From the NCBI RefSeq assembly GCF_017562075.2, contig NC_054082.1:3466550-3530549 (forward strand): 64,000 nt of DNA, in the 5' to 3' direction. How positions within the stretch are numbered: position 1 is the first letter of the stretch; each line of letters opens with the position of its first letter. The DNA is from Anopheles merus. Its lineage: Eukaryota > Arthropoda > Insecta > Diptera > Culicidae. The notes beneath the pieces are model-generated. The model saw nothing but the letters and a program-made list of their open reading frames with translations, made no database searches and was not told the DNA's origin. The translations under genes and the position numbers were made by a program. Below, piece after piece: positions 49,421-60,067 of this stretch.

Positions 49421-50666
49421 ATTTGGCTAATACCGTACCATGGATGTTATGTTGCCCGTTTAAAAAGAACATATATTGTATGTAGAATATTCATGAAATT
49501 GTAATGAAAGTTTGTCAAAGTAAACTTCGAAATATGCAATATAGTCGAGCATTTATTCCTCTAACACACCATCGGTACATATATTTTAGAACTAAATCGT
49601 GCTTAGTCTATGGTTTGTGTTCACCTGCCACAATTTGTGTTTTCGCCAATGCAGAATCTTGTTTTTGAATATTGTCCTTTGGTCGATTTTGTGAAGATAA
49701 ATTATTTTGTCCGCGCTGCCATTTCGATATGACCCATAGTGCACTGTCGAACATCGATTTTACGTTAAAAAAAAAACAAAGAAACGCTTTTTGTATTGTA
49801 TACCGATGATTTGCTGTAGGAAGTGGAACATTTTACAAAAAAAAAAAAAACAAATTAATTCAAATCTATTGTAGTTGTTAACATTCTTTAATTTAAAATT
49901 AATTTACAAAAATGCGACAAACATCGCCAGGTGAGCGCAAATGTCACGTACCTGTCATCCATTTGTCGGAAATTACCGCTGTCATCGCGACGATTGTCAA
50001 ACGCCAGAAAAATGGTTGGCCGCAAAAATCACGCGTAACATTCACCCACTTGCAAACGAAACAGGAAATATTGTGCGGTTAAAGCACCTGCATTGTAATT
50101 AGTTAGGTAAATGTGTGCAACTGAAAGTCCCACCAACCTTTCTCCATTGTCCGTGGCAGTCTAACGGCAACGGGGAAGTCAGTTCCGAGTGGCGTTCTTT
50201 CCCGTCCAGAGCATCGGAACACCGTCGTACGGTACCTTTGGGAGGAGGACGTGCGGGAACTACTATGCTCGAAACGTAAGGGACGTCTGTTGTCCGGTGC
50301 GAAAGCTAAACGACGCGTTTGATAACAGCAGGAAGTAGTTCGATCTAACCTATCGCGAATAGTGTGCTCTTTCCCGGTGGCCCCGTATCGCATTTCAGTG
50401 AAGGAAAGGAAAAGTGAAGTCCGATTGTTTTTTTTTTGTTTTGCAAGAGCACCGGATCGTGACCCACACAGTATGTTGTGGCAGTGCGGTGGCATAGTGT
50501 GTAAATAGTGCGCAGTTACTTACCCCCGGGGCCTAGATAGTAGTAGATAGCAGTGTTTCTGTTTTGTCAGTGTGAACCAAAGATCCGAAATTTCACCCCT
50601 CCTCCTTATCTGGTGCCGTTTGTTAGCAGTGGTGGGTGTGCGTTCCTTCCACTCGGTTAGCTGAGA
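49421..50666 (+). other. intergenic DNA and WDR33 leader
   Basis: The first 500 bases are AT-rich, with A runs near 49767 and 49838, and should hold the WDR48 3'UTR. From about 50000 the base composition rises and probably holds the WDR33 promoter and leader. An initiator-like TCAGTG lies at 50567-50572. The 130-codon minus frame at 50103-50495 has no recognisable domain and I treat it as chance. Confidence 0.4.
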
Positions 50667-53600
50667 ATGGAATTCTCACAGCCACCGCCGTCGGTCGATG
50701 CCGCACCGTCCGTGCAGCATTTCGCGAACCCTCCGCCCATCAACCGCATCCTGAGCTACCAGCATCCGCAGCCACCGAAGCAGCAGTTTAACTTCTACCA
50801 CCACAAACCGTACCACCACTTCAATGGCTTCCGAGGCGGCGGCCCGATGTCGCAGGATGACTTCGATGGCAAGCGGCTCCGGAAGTCGGTTATGCGCAAA
50901 ACGGTGGACTATAACGCGTCCATCATAAAGGCACTGGAGGTAAGTGGCAGACTCGCATGTTCAGTTGGTAAGAGCTGGCAAATAATCTCAAAACCCGCCC
51001 CATTCATCTTCCACAGTGCCGAACCTGGCAGCGAGACCATCGTGACAGACGCGCGCTGCAGCCGGAAAGCATCTACATTCCCGAACTGCTGCCCCCGCCA
51101 AGCTACATGGACAATCCGAGCAACGCGGTCACGACGCGCTTCGTGAAGACGGCCACGAACAAGATGCGCTGCCCGATCTTTACCCTCGCCTGGACCCCGG
51201 AAGGGCGCCGTTTGATTACGGGCGCAAGCTCCGGCGAGTTTACGCTATGGAACGGGCTCATGTTTAACTTTGAGACAATTCTGCAGGTAAGTCTCGGCAC
51301 GAATGCGCTCCTTCACCTGTTGCCATGGGAACAAAATGGTCTTTCATTAATGTTTTTTTTCGCCTTCTCTTTCTCCAACCAAAGGCACACGATGTGTCGG
51401 TGCGTACGATGGTTTGGTCACACAACGACAACTGGATGGTGACCGGCGACCACGGCGGATTCGTCAAGTACTGGCAGTCGAACATGAACAACGTCAAGAT
51501 GTTCCAGGCCCACAAGGACCCGATACGTGGAATCAGGTACAGCGGCGGACGCGGCCTCGCGGTAGCCGGTAGCGGCAGCACACTCACCACGTCCATCCAC
51601 TGGTGGCCATCGGTCGGTGGCACGGTGCGTCGCCGCTTTGGGTTGCAGTTACGGCTTCTCTCAAGGGCACGCCGGGTGCTAGCGACGTTGGCCGCATTCA
51701 TGCTGCTAATAATCCTGCCATTGCTCGTTCGACTAAGTATACCTTATCTCACTCTTTGCCTCTCTATACAATCTATCCTTTACTCACTCTCTCCCCTCTT
51801 GTTATCAGTAGTTACGCTTTAAACCATCCACTACGAAATGGGTGCGCACTTTTTGTTTGGATCATCGCTTTAGCGGTCCATTTCGATCATTGATCGTGAA
51901 TTAATGGTTCAGTTCAAGAGGTTTCTCTTGACAATTGACACTTTAATCGGTTATGCTCAGTGTTGTTGCTTAAAGCATTGAGCTGCATTGTCTGTGATAC
52001 TAGTTTTTTATGTTATTTTTCCCCATTCCAATGCATCTTGTTGCCATTTCCGGAACACAACTGATGCAACTGATGCATTCATCAGAATATCAAACACTGT
52101 GTTACATCTATCTCATGGATTAAATTTTTTAATTTTCTTGATTTTGGTTCATTGCAATCGGAACAAAGTACCTGAAATAAATAAATACAGCTAACGTTAA
52201 CGATACAGGTTCTCTGCGCACAACAACTACACCCAAACGGCCTTTGAAAGTTTGTGAAACATGTAGAGTAAAATCACCCTTTCGTGTGTGTGTGTGTGTA
52301 TTTTAATAACTGAAGAGAACAAATAAAATGAAAGCAACGAAATAAATAAGGAAAACATACATTTTAACACGAAATCATATGCCAAAAATAAAAAAAAGTG
52401 CAAATAAAGTTACATTGGCCGGAATAATCATACTATGTCCCAGCAAGTGCCGCAAGTACCTACTCCGGCCCCGCGCTATGCTTTGTACAGTGGCAAATGA
52501 GCTGAATAAAGTATCGTTAAACATCCCGTTTTGGTCAAACCGAAGCCAACGGGGGAAACAAAACCGAATTCAACCGTTTGGGTTCATTTTTTTCTTTCTC
52601 TTGATTTCGTAGCTCTTCTTCTGAACGGCTAACCTGTGGCCAATTCTCGTTCTCGCGTTGTGTGGCTTGCAGCAACTGAATGAAGTGGAAAGAATGTGGT
52701 AATAAACATACAACACACAAATAAAGTTCCTTCCCCCATCTTTGCAATCTAATAAACACGCCGCGAGGCCGCTGCGAGGGCCACCCCTTGATTCCCTTTG
52801 AGGGCAGCCATTGTCTTCCGAAATTCGGTCCGGTTTCGTTGCGAAACCCGTAACACAGTTGAATAAAAACTACTACTTTCCTATCACAGTCGAACGGGAG
52901 GCACGGGGGAGCAATGGAGCAAAAGAGGTTGTTATCAGCATTGAAGCAGAAAATGGACCCGTGTGTGTGTGATATATGCAATTACAAACCTACCAGCGCT
53001 AATGTAATGCTAATTTTCTTTCCACGACATGGAAATTCCCTTTCTCTCTTCCCATTTTCTTCCCCTTTTTTGCATGATCCACCACGTCAACGAACAGCTT
53101 TAGTCCGTCGGATGCTAAGTTTGCGAGCTGCAGCGATGACGGCACGGTGCGGGTGTGGGATTTTCTACGCTGCCAGGAGGAACGGGTACTGCGAGGCCAC
53201 GGTGCGGACGTAAAGTGTGTTCACTGGCATCCGCAGAAGGCGCTGATCGTGTCGGGAAGCAAGGACAACCAGCAACCGATCAAGCTGTGGGATCCCAAGT
53301 GTGGTCAAGCGTTAGCAACACTGTACGGCATCTGGAGACACTACAACACCCCCGGCCACGTGGTACAACATGTAATGCTTTGTGTTTTTTCCGCCCTCCC
53401 CTTTGCAGACACGCTCACAAGTCGACGGTGATGGATTTGAAGTGGAACGATAACGGCAATTGGCTGGTAACGGCGTCCCGGGACCACCTGTTGAAGCTGT
53501 TCGATTTGCGGAATCTCAGCGAGGAGGTTCAGGTGTTCCGAGGGCACAAGAAGGAAGCGAGTGCGGTATCGTGGCACCCGATACACGAGGGTCTGTTCTC

Positions 53601-55471
53601 ATCCGGTGGGTCCGATGGGTCGATCCTCTTCTGGAACGTTGGGTAAGTAAGGCGTCGATCGATCGCGGCGATCGTGGGTAATCAATTGCTCTATTTCCAA
53701 CCATTGCAGAACGGACAAGGAGGTGGGCAGCATCGACATGGCGCACGACAGTATCGTCTGGACGCTGGCGTGGCATCCGCTCGGGCACATCCTATGCTCT
53801 GGGTCGAACGATCACACGGTAAAGTTCTGGACGCGCAACCGGCCCGGCGACCAGATGCGAGACAAGTACAACCTCAACACGCTGCCCGCCAGCTTGGCCG
53901 GGCTGGATGAGTGCGAGCTGGAGGAACACATCGTCATTCCGGGCATGGGTCCGGAGGACAAGGTGGACATCGTGGAAAGCATTGCCACGAAGGAGGCGGG
54001 CCCCATTCCGGGCTTGGATCTCAACCTGAACAGCTTCAATGAGAAGATGCGCGAAAAGAAGATACCGTACAGCAAGCCCATTCCGCGCAACTTCCAGGCC
54101 CAGTGGAACGAGTCAAGCAAGCTTGACGATCACTCATCGACAGCGGACGAGATTAAGGAGGTGATTTCGCAGATCGTCGACAGGGGACCGGCCTCGCCGA
54201 AGAAGCCGCTGCCGACCGCTATTTCGCTGTACGAGCATATGATCCCGGTGATACGTAAGTAGGATGAGGAGGACCGGACCCCCGGTCTTGGCTTTGCCTT
54301 ATTCACCAAAACATTTCTGTTTCTAGCGGGCAGCGCCTTGGAGCAAGCGATAAGCGACGGCACGGAAGCGCTGAACCGTTTCATCGAGAATGGTGGGATT
54401 CCGCAGCTGCGCGACATATTCCCACCGATCGACGAACCGGAACAGTCGGCGAACGGTGACGAAGAGCAGCGTCCAAAACCGCCCGCTAAACGAGCGCGGC
54501 TCGACGTCGAACCAAAGTTCTTTTACGGCCCGCAGCCGTTCATGATGGATCCTCCTGAGCAGTCGCGCGACTCGGTCCACTCAGCGGACGATTCTCGCTC
54601 GAAGGACGACGTGGCGTTCGATCCGAAGCTTCCGTCGCTTCTACAGCTCGACGTAAACCCGCCCGTGAACGTGCAGTTCAACACGGAGGACCCGGTAGAT
54701 GTGCGCGCCAACTGGAAGGCACGCGATCGTGACCAGCAGCAGCGCGAGAAGCGTGATCTCGAGGAGGACAAAAAGATCTGGAAGGAGTACAACGATCGCA
54801 ACTGGGACGAGGACGACAATGATGACTCGGTGATGGTGATGGAACCGCCCTCCGGCTCCTCGGCCAACCGGTCCGATACGCCGGTCAGCCAGAACACCAA
54901 CAGCAACGGGCAGTGGGTGCCGGACTACGATAATGATGGTCCGTCGGGTGGTCCACCGCCCGGCATGCACGGGTTGGCCCCGTGGCAGCTGCCAAACAAT
55001 GGTGGCAATGGGGGAGGCGGTGGTGGTGGTGGTGGTGGTGCCGGCGGTGGCAATAACCAGCATTCGGGAAGCATGCCACCGTTCGGAGGTGGTTACGGTG
55101 ATGAGGACGGTGGCCGATCGATGGACGCATTTAATCTACAACGACCTCCACCGCCGATTCCGGGAGGGCCGCCGCCGTTCGGTAACCTTAACCCGAATCC
55201 GTTCGCCATGATGGGTGGCCAGAACGAGGAGGAGGGTGGCTACCACCAAAACAACAGCAACAACAATCACCACAATTCCGGCAATCATAGGAACGATTTT
55301 AACCGGAATGATGATTGGCGCAACGACGGTGGAGGTGGAGGCCATCGGGGCAACCACCGGAATCGGGGCGGGGGCAGAGACTTTCGGGACGATCGAGGTG
55401 GTGGTGGTGGTGGTGGTGGAGGTGGAGGTGGCCGACGCGATCGCCGGTTTGGTGGACGTGGACGGAATTGA
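50667..55471 (+). CDS. WDR33: WDR33 homolog, poly(A)-signal-reading CPSF subunit
   Basis: Seven exons: 50667-50939, 51017-51286, 51385-51536, 53098-53322, 53409-53642, 53710-54254 and 54327-55471. The product is 947 aa and all phases agree. The N-terminus keeps FDGKRLRK (Phe66 to Lys73), the segment that in human WDR33 touches the AAUAAA hexamer, followed by RKTVDYN. A WD40 propeller covers about residues 110-425 (MNAVTT-type entry, TGASSGEFTLWNGL, WSHND.W, SCSDDGTVR.WDFLRC, HILCSGSNDHTVKFWTRNRPGD). The C-terminal 380 residues are disordered: acidic and Ser-rich, then Gly/Asn/Pro-rich, ending in an RGG-like tail (GRRDRRFGGRGRN). The human collagen-like Gly-Pro-Gln tail is replaced by this shorter one. 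With CPSF30 the protein recognises the polyadenylation signal in the nucleus. Intron 3 is unusually long (1561 bp) and carries an in-frame alternative tail, listed separately. Confidence 0.96.
51537..51822 (+). CDS. possible alternative C-terminus of WDR33 by exon 3 read-through
   Basis: If the exon 3 donor at 51537 is not used, the frame stays open for 94 more codons and stops at TAA 51820-51822, giving a 326-residue product. The first half of the tail is GC-rich and Gly/Ser/Arg-rich, with WW and RRR motifs. From about residue 47 of the tail it is strongly hydrophobic (Leu, Ile, Val, Phe, with two Pro), long enough for one or two membrane spans and preceded by Arg residues (RARR). The protein would keep the hexamer-contacting segment and the first two to three WD blades. 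The hydrophobic part coincides with a pyrimidine-rich stretch, which favours Leu and Ser codons by chance, so the call is tentative. Confidence 0.4.
52176..52408 (+). terminator. cluster of AATAAA signals inside WDR33 intron 3
   Basis: AATAAA occurs at 52176, 52180, 52322, 52341, 52387 and 52403, with another at 52505. A GT-rich stretch (GTGTGTGTGT) at about 52284-52299 could be the downstream element for the first pair. The sequence from 51823 to 52410 is AT-rich and 3'UTR-like. It lies 350-590 bases after the read-through stop codon. Confidence 0.5.
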
Positions 55472-55686
55472 GGCCCAATCGGTGACTCGCTTCTCTCGTC
55501 GTTGTCGTCGTCGTACCACAACGGAAGGTTGTACGAATGTGGTTGAAGGATCGCGTTTGTGTGATTGTCGAAAAGGGAAGCGTTGGTTATTGGTAAAAAA
55601 GAAAGTTAGCATTTAAGGATGCATACGCTAAGCCCCGTGTACAAATGACTGTTTTCCGATGTAAAAGATAGCAAAAAAAAAGAAGT

Positions 55687-55692
55687 AATAAA
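55687..55692 (+). terminator. poly(A) signal, WDR33
   Basis: AATAAA 216 bases after the WDR33 stop codon, in an A-rich stretch. Confidence 0.7.
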
Positions 55693-56419
55693 GAAGATGC
55701 GTCTGCGTGAACTGTAGACCCGCGAGCTCTATACAAAACAGATAGACAATTGGTAAATGGTTACTCGGGTACATCTAACAAACGAGAAAATTTTGAAGTC
55801 CTTTCAAAAAACCTTCATGAGCCTAACACGAACGGTGCAAAATAATGACGAAATGATTCTCAATTAGATGCATTCAATCGGTTTAATTCATAACCATCCA
55901 TTTATGAAAACCATTCCATCTACGGTAACAAACTTTAACCATTATTTTCAGTAAAGATTTGAAAAAATACGCATTGAAATCACGCGTGGCTCGTAACCGT
56001 TGGAAATTTGAAATAGACGCCATTCCCAACGCTGGCAGCACTGTCAAGTGGCGAAATCGCACGGTGGGCGACCACTATCCCATATTGGACAAATCCGTCA
56101 TGTTTCTTTTGTAGATAAAAATATTCAAAAGATTATGCATTCAAGAAAAACTAGAAACACACGTGTTTCCAAGACCTTTACGATCTTCAAATAAATCTTC
56201 TGTATATTTTGCTGAATAAATAAAGCTTTGGTTTCGCAATTATCGCAACCGCGTCATCGCCGTTGACCGCGAGCGTTTCCAGCGGTGCGGGCACCGATGC
56301 ATCGTTTTTGTTTACGTCGATCGGTACACATTCGCTTCCCCCGCCGAGAGAGCATCGGGGAGACTCCAGCGCTCCAGTTTTCCGCCTTTTTCAACCTTTT
56401 CTGTGCATCTATCCGTCTG
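55693..56419 (+). promoter_or_regulatory. WDR33-MAU2 intergenic DNA and MAU2 leader
   Basis: An AT-rich spacer to about 56225 is followed by a GC-richer leader. An ATG at 56297 is in frame with MAU2 and would add 41 residues; see the MAU2 entry. I see no separate gene. Confidence 0.45.
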
Positions 56420-58630
56420 ATGACATCCTCCCAGGATGCGTGCTACATATCCCTGCTGGGACTGGCGGAATACTTTCGCACTTCGACTCCGCCGGATATC
56501 AAGAAGTGCATCCAGTGCCTGCAGGCGTTGTTTACGTTCAAGCCACCGCTGAAGGTGGAAGCCCGAACGCACCTGCAGCTCGGCCAGATACTGATGGCGT
56601 ACACGAAGAACACGGACCTTGCCAAGAACCATCTCGAGCAGGCGGTTAGTAGGGGGGAATAGAGATTAGCGAACTGCCAGTGACCGGGGAGCACAGACGG
56701 CGGGAAGCATGTTATCATCCCCCGGCAGCATTAGATGCATCGTGCACTCACTTCTCACTTCTCGTTTCATTCCAGTGGATCCTTTCGGAAAACATTAACA
56801 ACTTTGACGATGTTAAGTTCGACACGGCCAGTTTGTTGGCGCAGTTGTACCAGCAGCAGGACCAAAGCTCGCTTGCCAAACCGGTCCTGAGGAAAGCGAT
56901 CGAATTGTCCCAGCACAACGTGTACTGGCACTGTAAGCTGCTGTTCCAGCTCGCGGTAAGGGACAGTAAGGGGCTTGCTGTTGAGCTTGAATTGATCGAA
57001 AGATGTGTCTTTACTTCACAGCAAACGCATGCAACAGACAAAGAGTACACGCTGGCCTCGGAGCTGCTGGCGGTGGGTGTGGAATCGACGGACGAATCGA
57101 ACGCGACCTATCTGAAATCGTTGTTCTTGCTCAGCCGGGCCATGATCATGATGATCGAACGGAAAACGAACGACGTGCTGGCGATCCTGAACCAGGCCAG
57201 CCCCATCATCGACCATTCGATCCAGAACGTTCACCTGAAGGAGTACTTGAAGGTGTTCTTCTACGTGCTGCAAGTGTGTCACTACCTACAGCTGGGCCAG
57301 GTGAAAACGGTAAAGACGAGCCTGAAAATGCTGCAGCAAAGCATCCAGACGATCATTGCACCGAACTGGCCATCGGACGAGCAGATATTCGGCCAGAACA
57401 ACACGGAAATGTTCATGTGGTTGCCGAAGGAGCAGCTGTACGTGCTCGTGTATCTCGTCACCGTTTCGCACTCGATGATGGCTGGCTACATGGACAAGGC
57501 ACAGAAGTACACCGAAAAGGCACTGACGCAAATCGAGAAACTGAAATGTAAGTCGCTCCTTGGAGGGGGTTCGTGCATCGGGTTCGCTAATGAGGTCGTT
57601 TCGTTTGTTTCTTCCACTCTCCCTGCAGCTCAAGAAAACAAACCAATTCTGGCGGTGTTTCAGATCATCCTGCTCGAGCACATCATCATGTGCCGGCTGG
57701 TGATGGGCAACAAATCGCTCGCGATCAAGGAGATCGCCCTGGCCAAGGATGTGTGCCTGTCGTCGACGAACAAGTTTCTGCTGAAGAAGCATGCACCGCA
57801 GCTGCACTGCTTGCTGGGCCTGTACGCCATGTCCACCAGTTTGTTCGAGCACGCGGAGAAGCAGTTTTACGCCTGCATTCAGGAAACGACCGAACGGGAG
57901 CTGAAACTGTTCGCCAACCTGAACCTTGCCATCGTGTACTTGCGCACGAAACGTGAGCAAGATTTGCGCAACATCCTCGAGCAGATACAGCAGGAAAATT
58001 CCCAGTGCTCCAACAGCCAGGCATTGATGGGGAGTTTTTACTACGTGCAGGGGTTGAATGCATTCCACAAGAGCAGCTTCCATGAGGCCAAGTACGAAAG
58101 CCGCAAGGTGGTTTGTGAAGGGTTTGATCAAACATTGTCCTAACACGTTGCTTTCTTTCCTACCACTGTAGACGCTTTCTGCGCGAAACCCTCAAGATGG
58201 CAAACGCGGAAGACCTGAACCGGTTGACGTCCTGCTCGCTCGTGCTGCTGAGCCACGTGTTCCTAAGCATTGGCAACTCGAAGGAAAGCATGAACATGGT
58301 CACGCCGGCAATGCAGCTGGCGTCCAAAATACCGGACATTCACGTGCAGCTGTGGGGCAGTGCCATACTGAAGGATCTGCATCGGATGCTGAAGGAACCG
58401 ACGCAGGAGATCGAAGCGTACAACAATCACGTCCACTTTTCCCAGAACCTGATCGCCGACCAGCTAAAGTGTACCAAGTTTCCTGAGCACGCCCTGATCA
58501 ACTGGTTCCAGGGCGATCCACCGCTTCCGATGCTGTCGCAGGACCTGCTTCTGCAACCGACCGCCGCCACCATTGTCGCACCGACCGTCGCGGTAGCGTC
58601 CGGCTCTGGTGTGCCGCTGGTGGTGCAACA

Positions 58631-58663
<33 letters not shown>

Positions 58664-58721
58664 GGGCGGAACGTTTGTACGATTACCGGGCACACTTAAC
58701 CAGCAAGTTATGTTTCAGTAG
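56420..58721 (+). CDS. MAU2: MAU2/SCC4 homolog, cohesin-loader subunit
   Basis: Five exons: 56420-56644, 56776-56955, 57022-57547, 57629-58091 and 58172-58721. The product is 647 aa (human a little over 600). The first donor is the less common GTTAGT. The protein is a TPR-type superhelix along its length, with blocks matching animal MAU2: SLLGLAEYFRTS, KCIQCLQALFTFKPP, EARTHLQLGQ, WLPKEQLYVLVYLVTVSHSM, AGYMDKAQKYTEKAL, LLEHIIMCRLVMG, EAKRFLRETLKMANAEDLN and NMVTPAMQLASKIPD. A 13-residue polyglutamine run lies at about 617-629 near the C-terminus. MAU2 wraps the N-terminus of NIPBL/Nipped-B and loads cohesin on chromatin. I place the start at 56420 because MTSSQDACYISLLG aligns with family N-termini; an upstream in-frame ATG at 56297 exists. 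Introns 2 (66 bp) and 3 (81 bp) are multiples of three without in-frame stops. Confidence 0.95.
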
Positions 58722-58906
58722 GATGTAACCTGTGTCTGGAGCGAGAATTGGCGGTTGTGTATAAATTACATTTGAAAGGTTTAGCAACAAATCTCGTTCA
58801 CGCGTTGAAGAGATATCGATTGTGTGTTTGTGTGTTCGTGTGCGTGTGTTCGTGTGTGCGTGAGTGACGATGATGGTTGTAAGCTGTAAAATGGAAAGTA
58901 AGATTA

Positions 58907-58912
58907 AATAAA
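58907..58912 (+). terminator. poly(A) signal, MAU2
   Basis: AATAAA 186 bases after the MAU2 stop codon, preceded by a GT-rich 3'UTR. Confidence 0.75.
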
Positions 58913-59399
58913 GTTTTAACTGAAATCTTCAAGTTGTCACAGTGATCGGAGTAACGGAAAGCTGTTTTGAATTGAATTTGGTACCTGATACGGGCGAATA
59001 TCGGGCGAAACGTTCTTTGTTTGGTTTAAATTAAGGAATTTTCCTCCTGTTGTTTAAAATGTTCCTATTGTTCAAGAAGGAAGCCAATAGCAAAGTCAAC
59101 TAAATTGATTGGTGCATTTTGTTTTCCTCGGCGAAAAGTGCAACACACCGCGCAGGTGTAGCGAAAATGCGTAGGTCACTGTGCCCACTCTCAACTGTCA
59201 TCTCGTGTTGCGGCGACGTGTCAGTTGCATTTGTTGACAATTTTGTTTGGTCTGGTTCGTGTGCCAGTTTTGGAAGGAATTTGTGGAATAGAAAATTCAG
59301 GGAAAGCTGCTGCATTTTGCTTTACATTCCCCCGCGAAAGGCATCCTTTATTAGCTAGACGTAGATTATAGACAACTCAATCAACGGCTTTTTCCAACG
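58913..59399 (+). promoter_or_regulatory. UFM1 promoter and leader
   Basis: The interval between the MAU2 poly(A) signal and the UFM1 start. An arthropod-type initiator TCAGTT lies at 59221-59226, which would give a leader of about 180 bases. The 79-codon frame at 59119-59358 has no recognisable domain. Confidence 0.35.
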
Positions 59400-59825
59400 A
59401 TGGCAGCGTAAGTGAAGGCAGCGTTGCCTCGTGCAATCGTTCCAAGAACCACATTGAACCATACTTTCACCTACATTTTTGCTCTCTCTTGCAGCTCTAA
59501 AGTTACGTTCAAGATTACACTCACCTCCGATCCGAAGTTGCCGTTCAAGGTGTAAGTTAAACCTGTCTACTTTATCCTTTGCCCGAATCGTGTTTCACGC
59601 GTCCCATGCTTTGCCATCCACAGGCTAAGCGTTCCGGAAGCGACACCCTTCACGGCGGTTCTAAAATTCGCGGCGGAAGAGTTCAAAGTGCCCCCAGCGA
59701 CGAGTGCCATCATTACGGACGATGGTATCGGCATCAACCCGCAGCAGACGGCTGGCACCGTGTTCCTCAAGCACGGTTCCGAGCTTCGGTTAATTCCCCG
59801 CGATCGAGTCGGATGCCGTTGCTAG
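59400..59825 (+). CDS. UFM1: UFM1, ubiquitin-fold modifier 1 precursor
   Basis: Three exons: 59400-59407 (only eight coding bases), 59495-59551 and 59624-59825. The product is 88 aa. The sequence follows human UFM1 almost residue for residue (SKVTFKITLTSDPKLPFKV, FTAVLKFAAEEFKVP, TSAIITDDGIGINP, VFLKHGSELR, IPRDRVG). The precursor ends RVG-CRC, so maturation by a UFSP-type protease would remove three residues and expose the conjugating Gly85. In vertebrates the propeptide is two residues (SC). UFM1 is activated by UBA5, carried by UFC1 and attached through UFL1, with targets at the ER ribosome. Confidence 0.97.
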
Positions 59826-59977
59826 TGACCGCGATAGTTTCCGTTTCAGTGTTTCCTGCTGCTTCGACAGGAATGGGTTTCCATTTCGTCCGTACTGCTG
59901 CTACCAACGCAATGTGATACGCAACAACTAAAACATCCAGCGTACCGCGGTGTCCGCTTTGTCCGCGCAGAAGCATT

Positions 59978-59983
59978 TTTATT
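59978..59983 (-). terminator. poly(A) signal, minus-strand GD-type protease 1
   Basis: TTTATT on the plus strand, i.e. AATAAA on the minus strand, 85 bases after the protease stop codon. It lies inside the UFM1 3'UTR. Confidence 0.6.
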
Positions 59984-60020
59984 AATCGTTGTTCTGTTCT
60001 ATTTTTGCTGTGTCGATTGA

Positions 60021-60026
60021 AATAAA
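60021..60026 (+). terminator. poly(A) signal, UFM1
   Basis: AATAAA 196 bases after the UFM1 stop codon. It lies beyond the opposing protease signal, so the two transcripts should overlap tail to tail. Confidence 0.7.
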
Positions 60027-60067
60027 TATTTTCTCTCCATAAAAGAGTAACGCGCCCGCTCACCTGT

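Noticed and set aside
50103..50495. 130-codon minus-strand frame upstream of WDR33
   Set aside because: Overlaps the probable WDR33 leader and has no recognisable domain.
52535..52981. 148-codon minus-strand frame inside WDR33 intron 3
   Set aside because: No domain or splice support; considered as a nested gene but not supported.
54641..55612. Long minus-strand frames over the WDR33 C-terminus
   Set aside because: Mirror images of the Gly/Asn/Asp-rich coding region (Thr/Ile/Val and Pro-rich shadows).
57286..58146. 286-codon minus-strand frame over MAU2
   Set aside because: Antisense shadow of GC-rich MAU2 coding exons.
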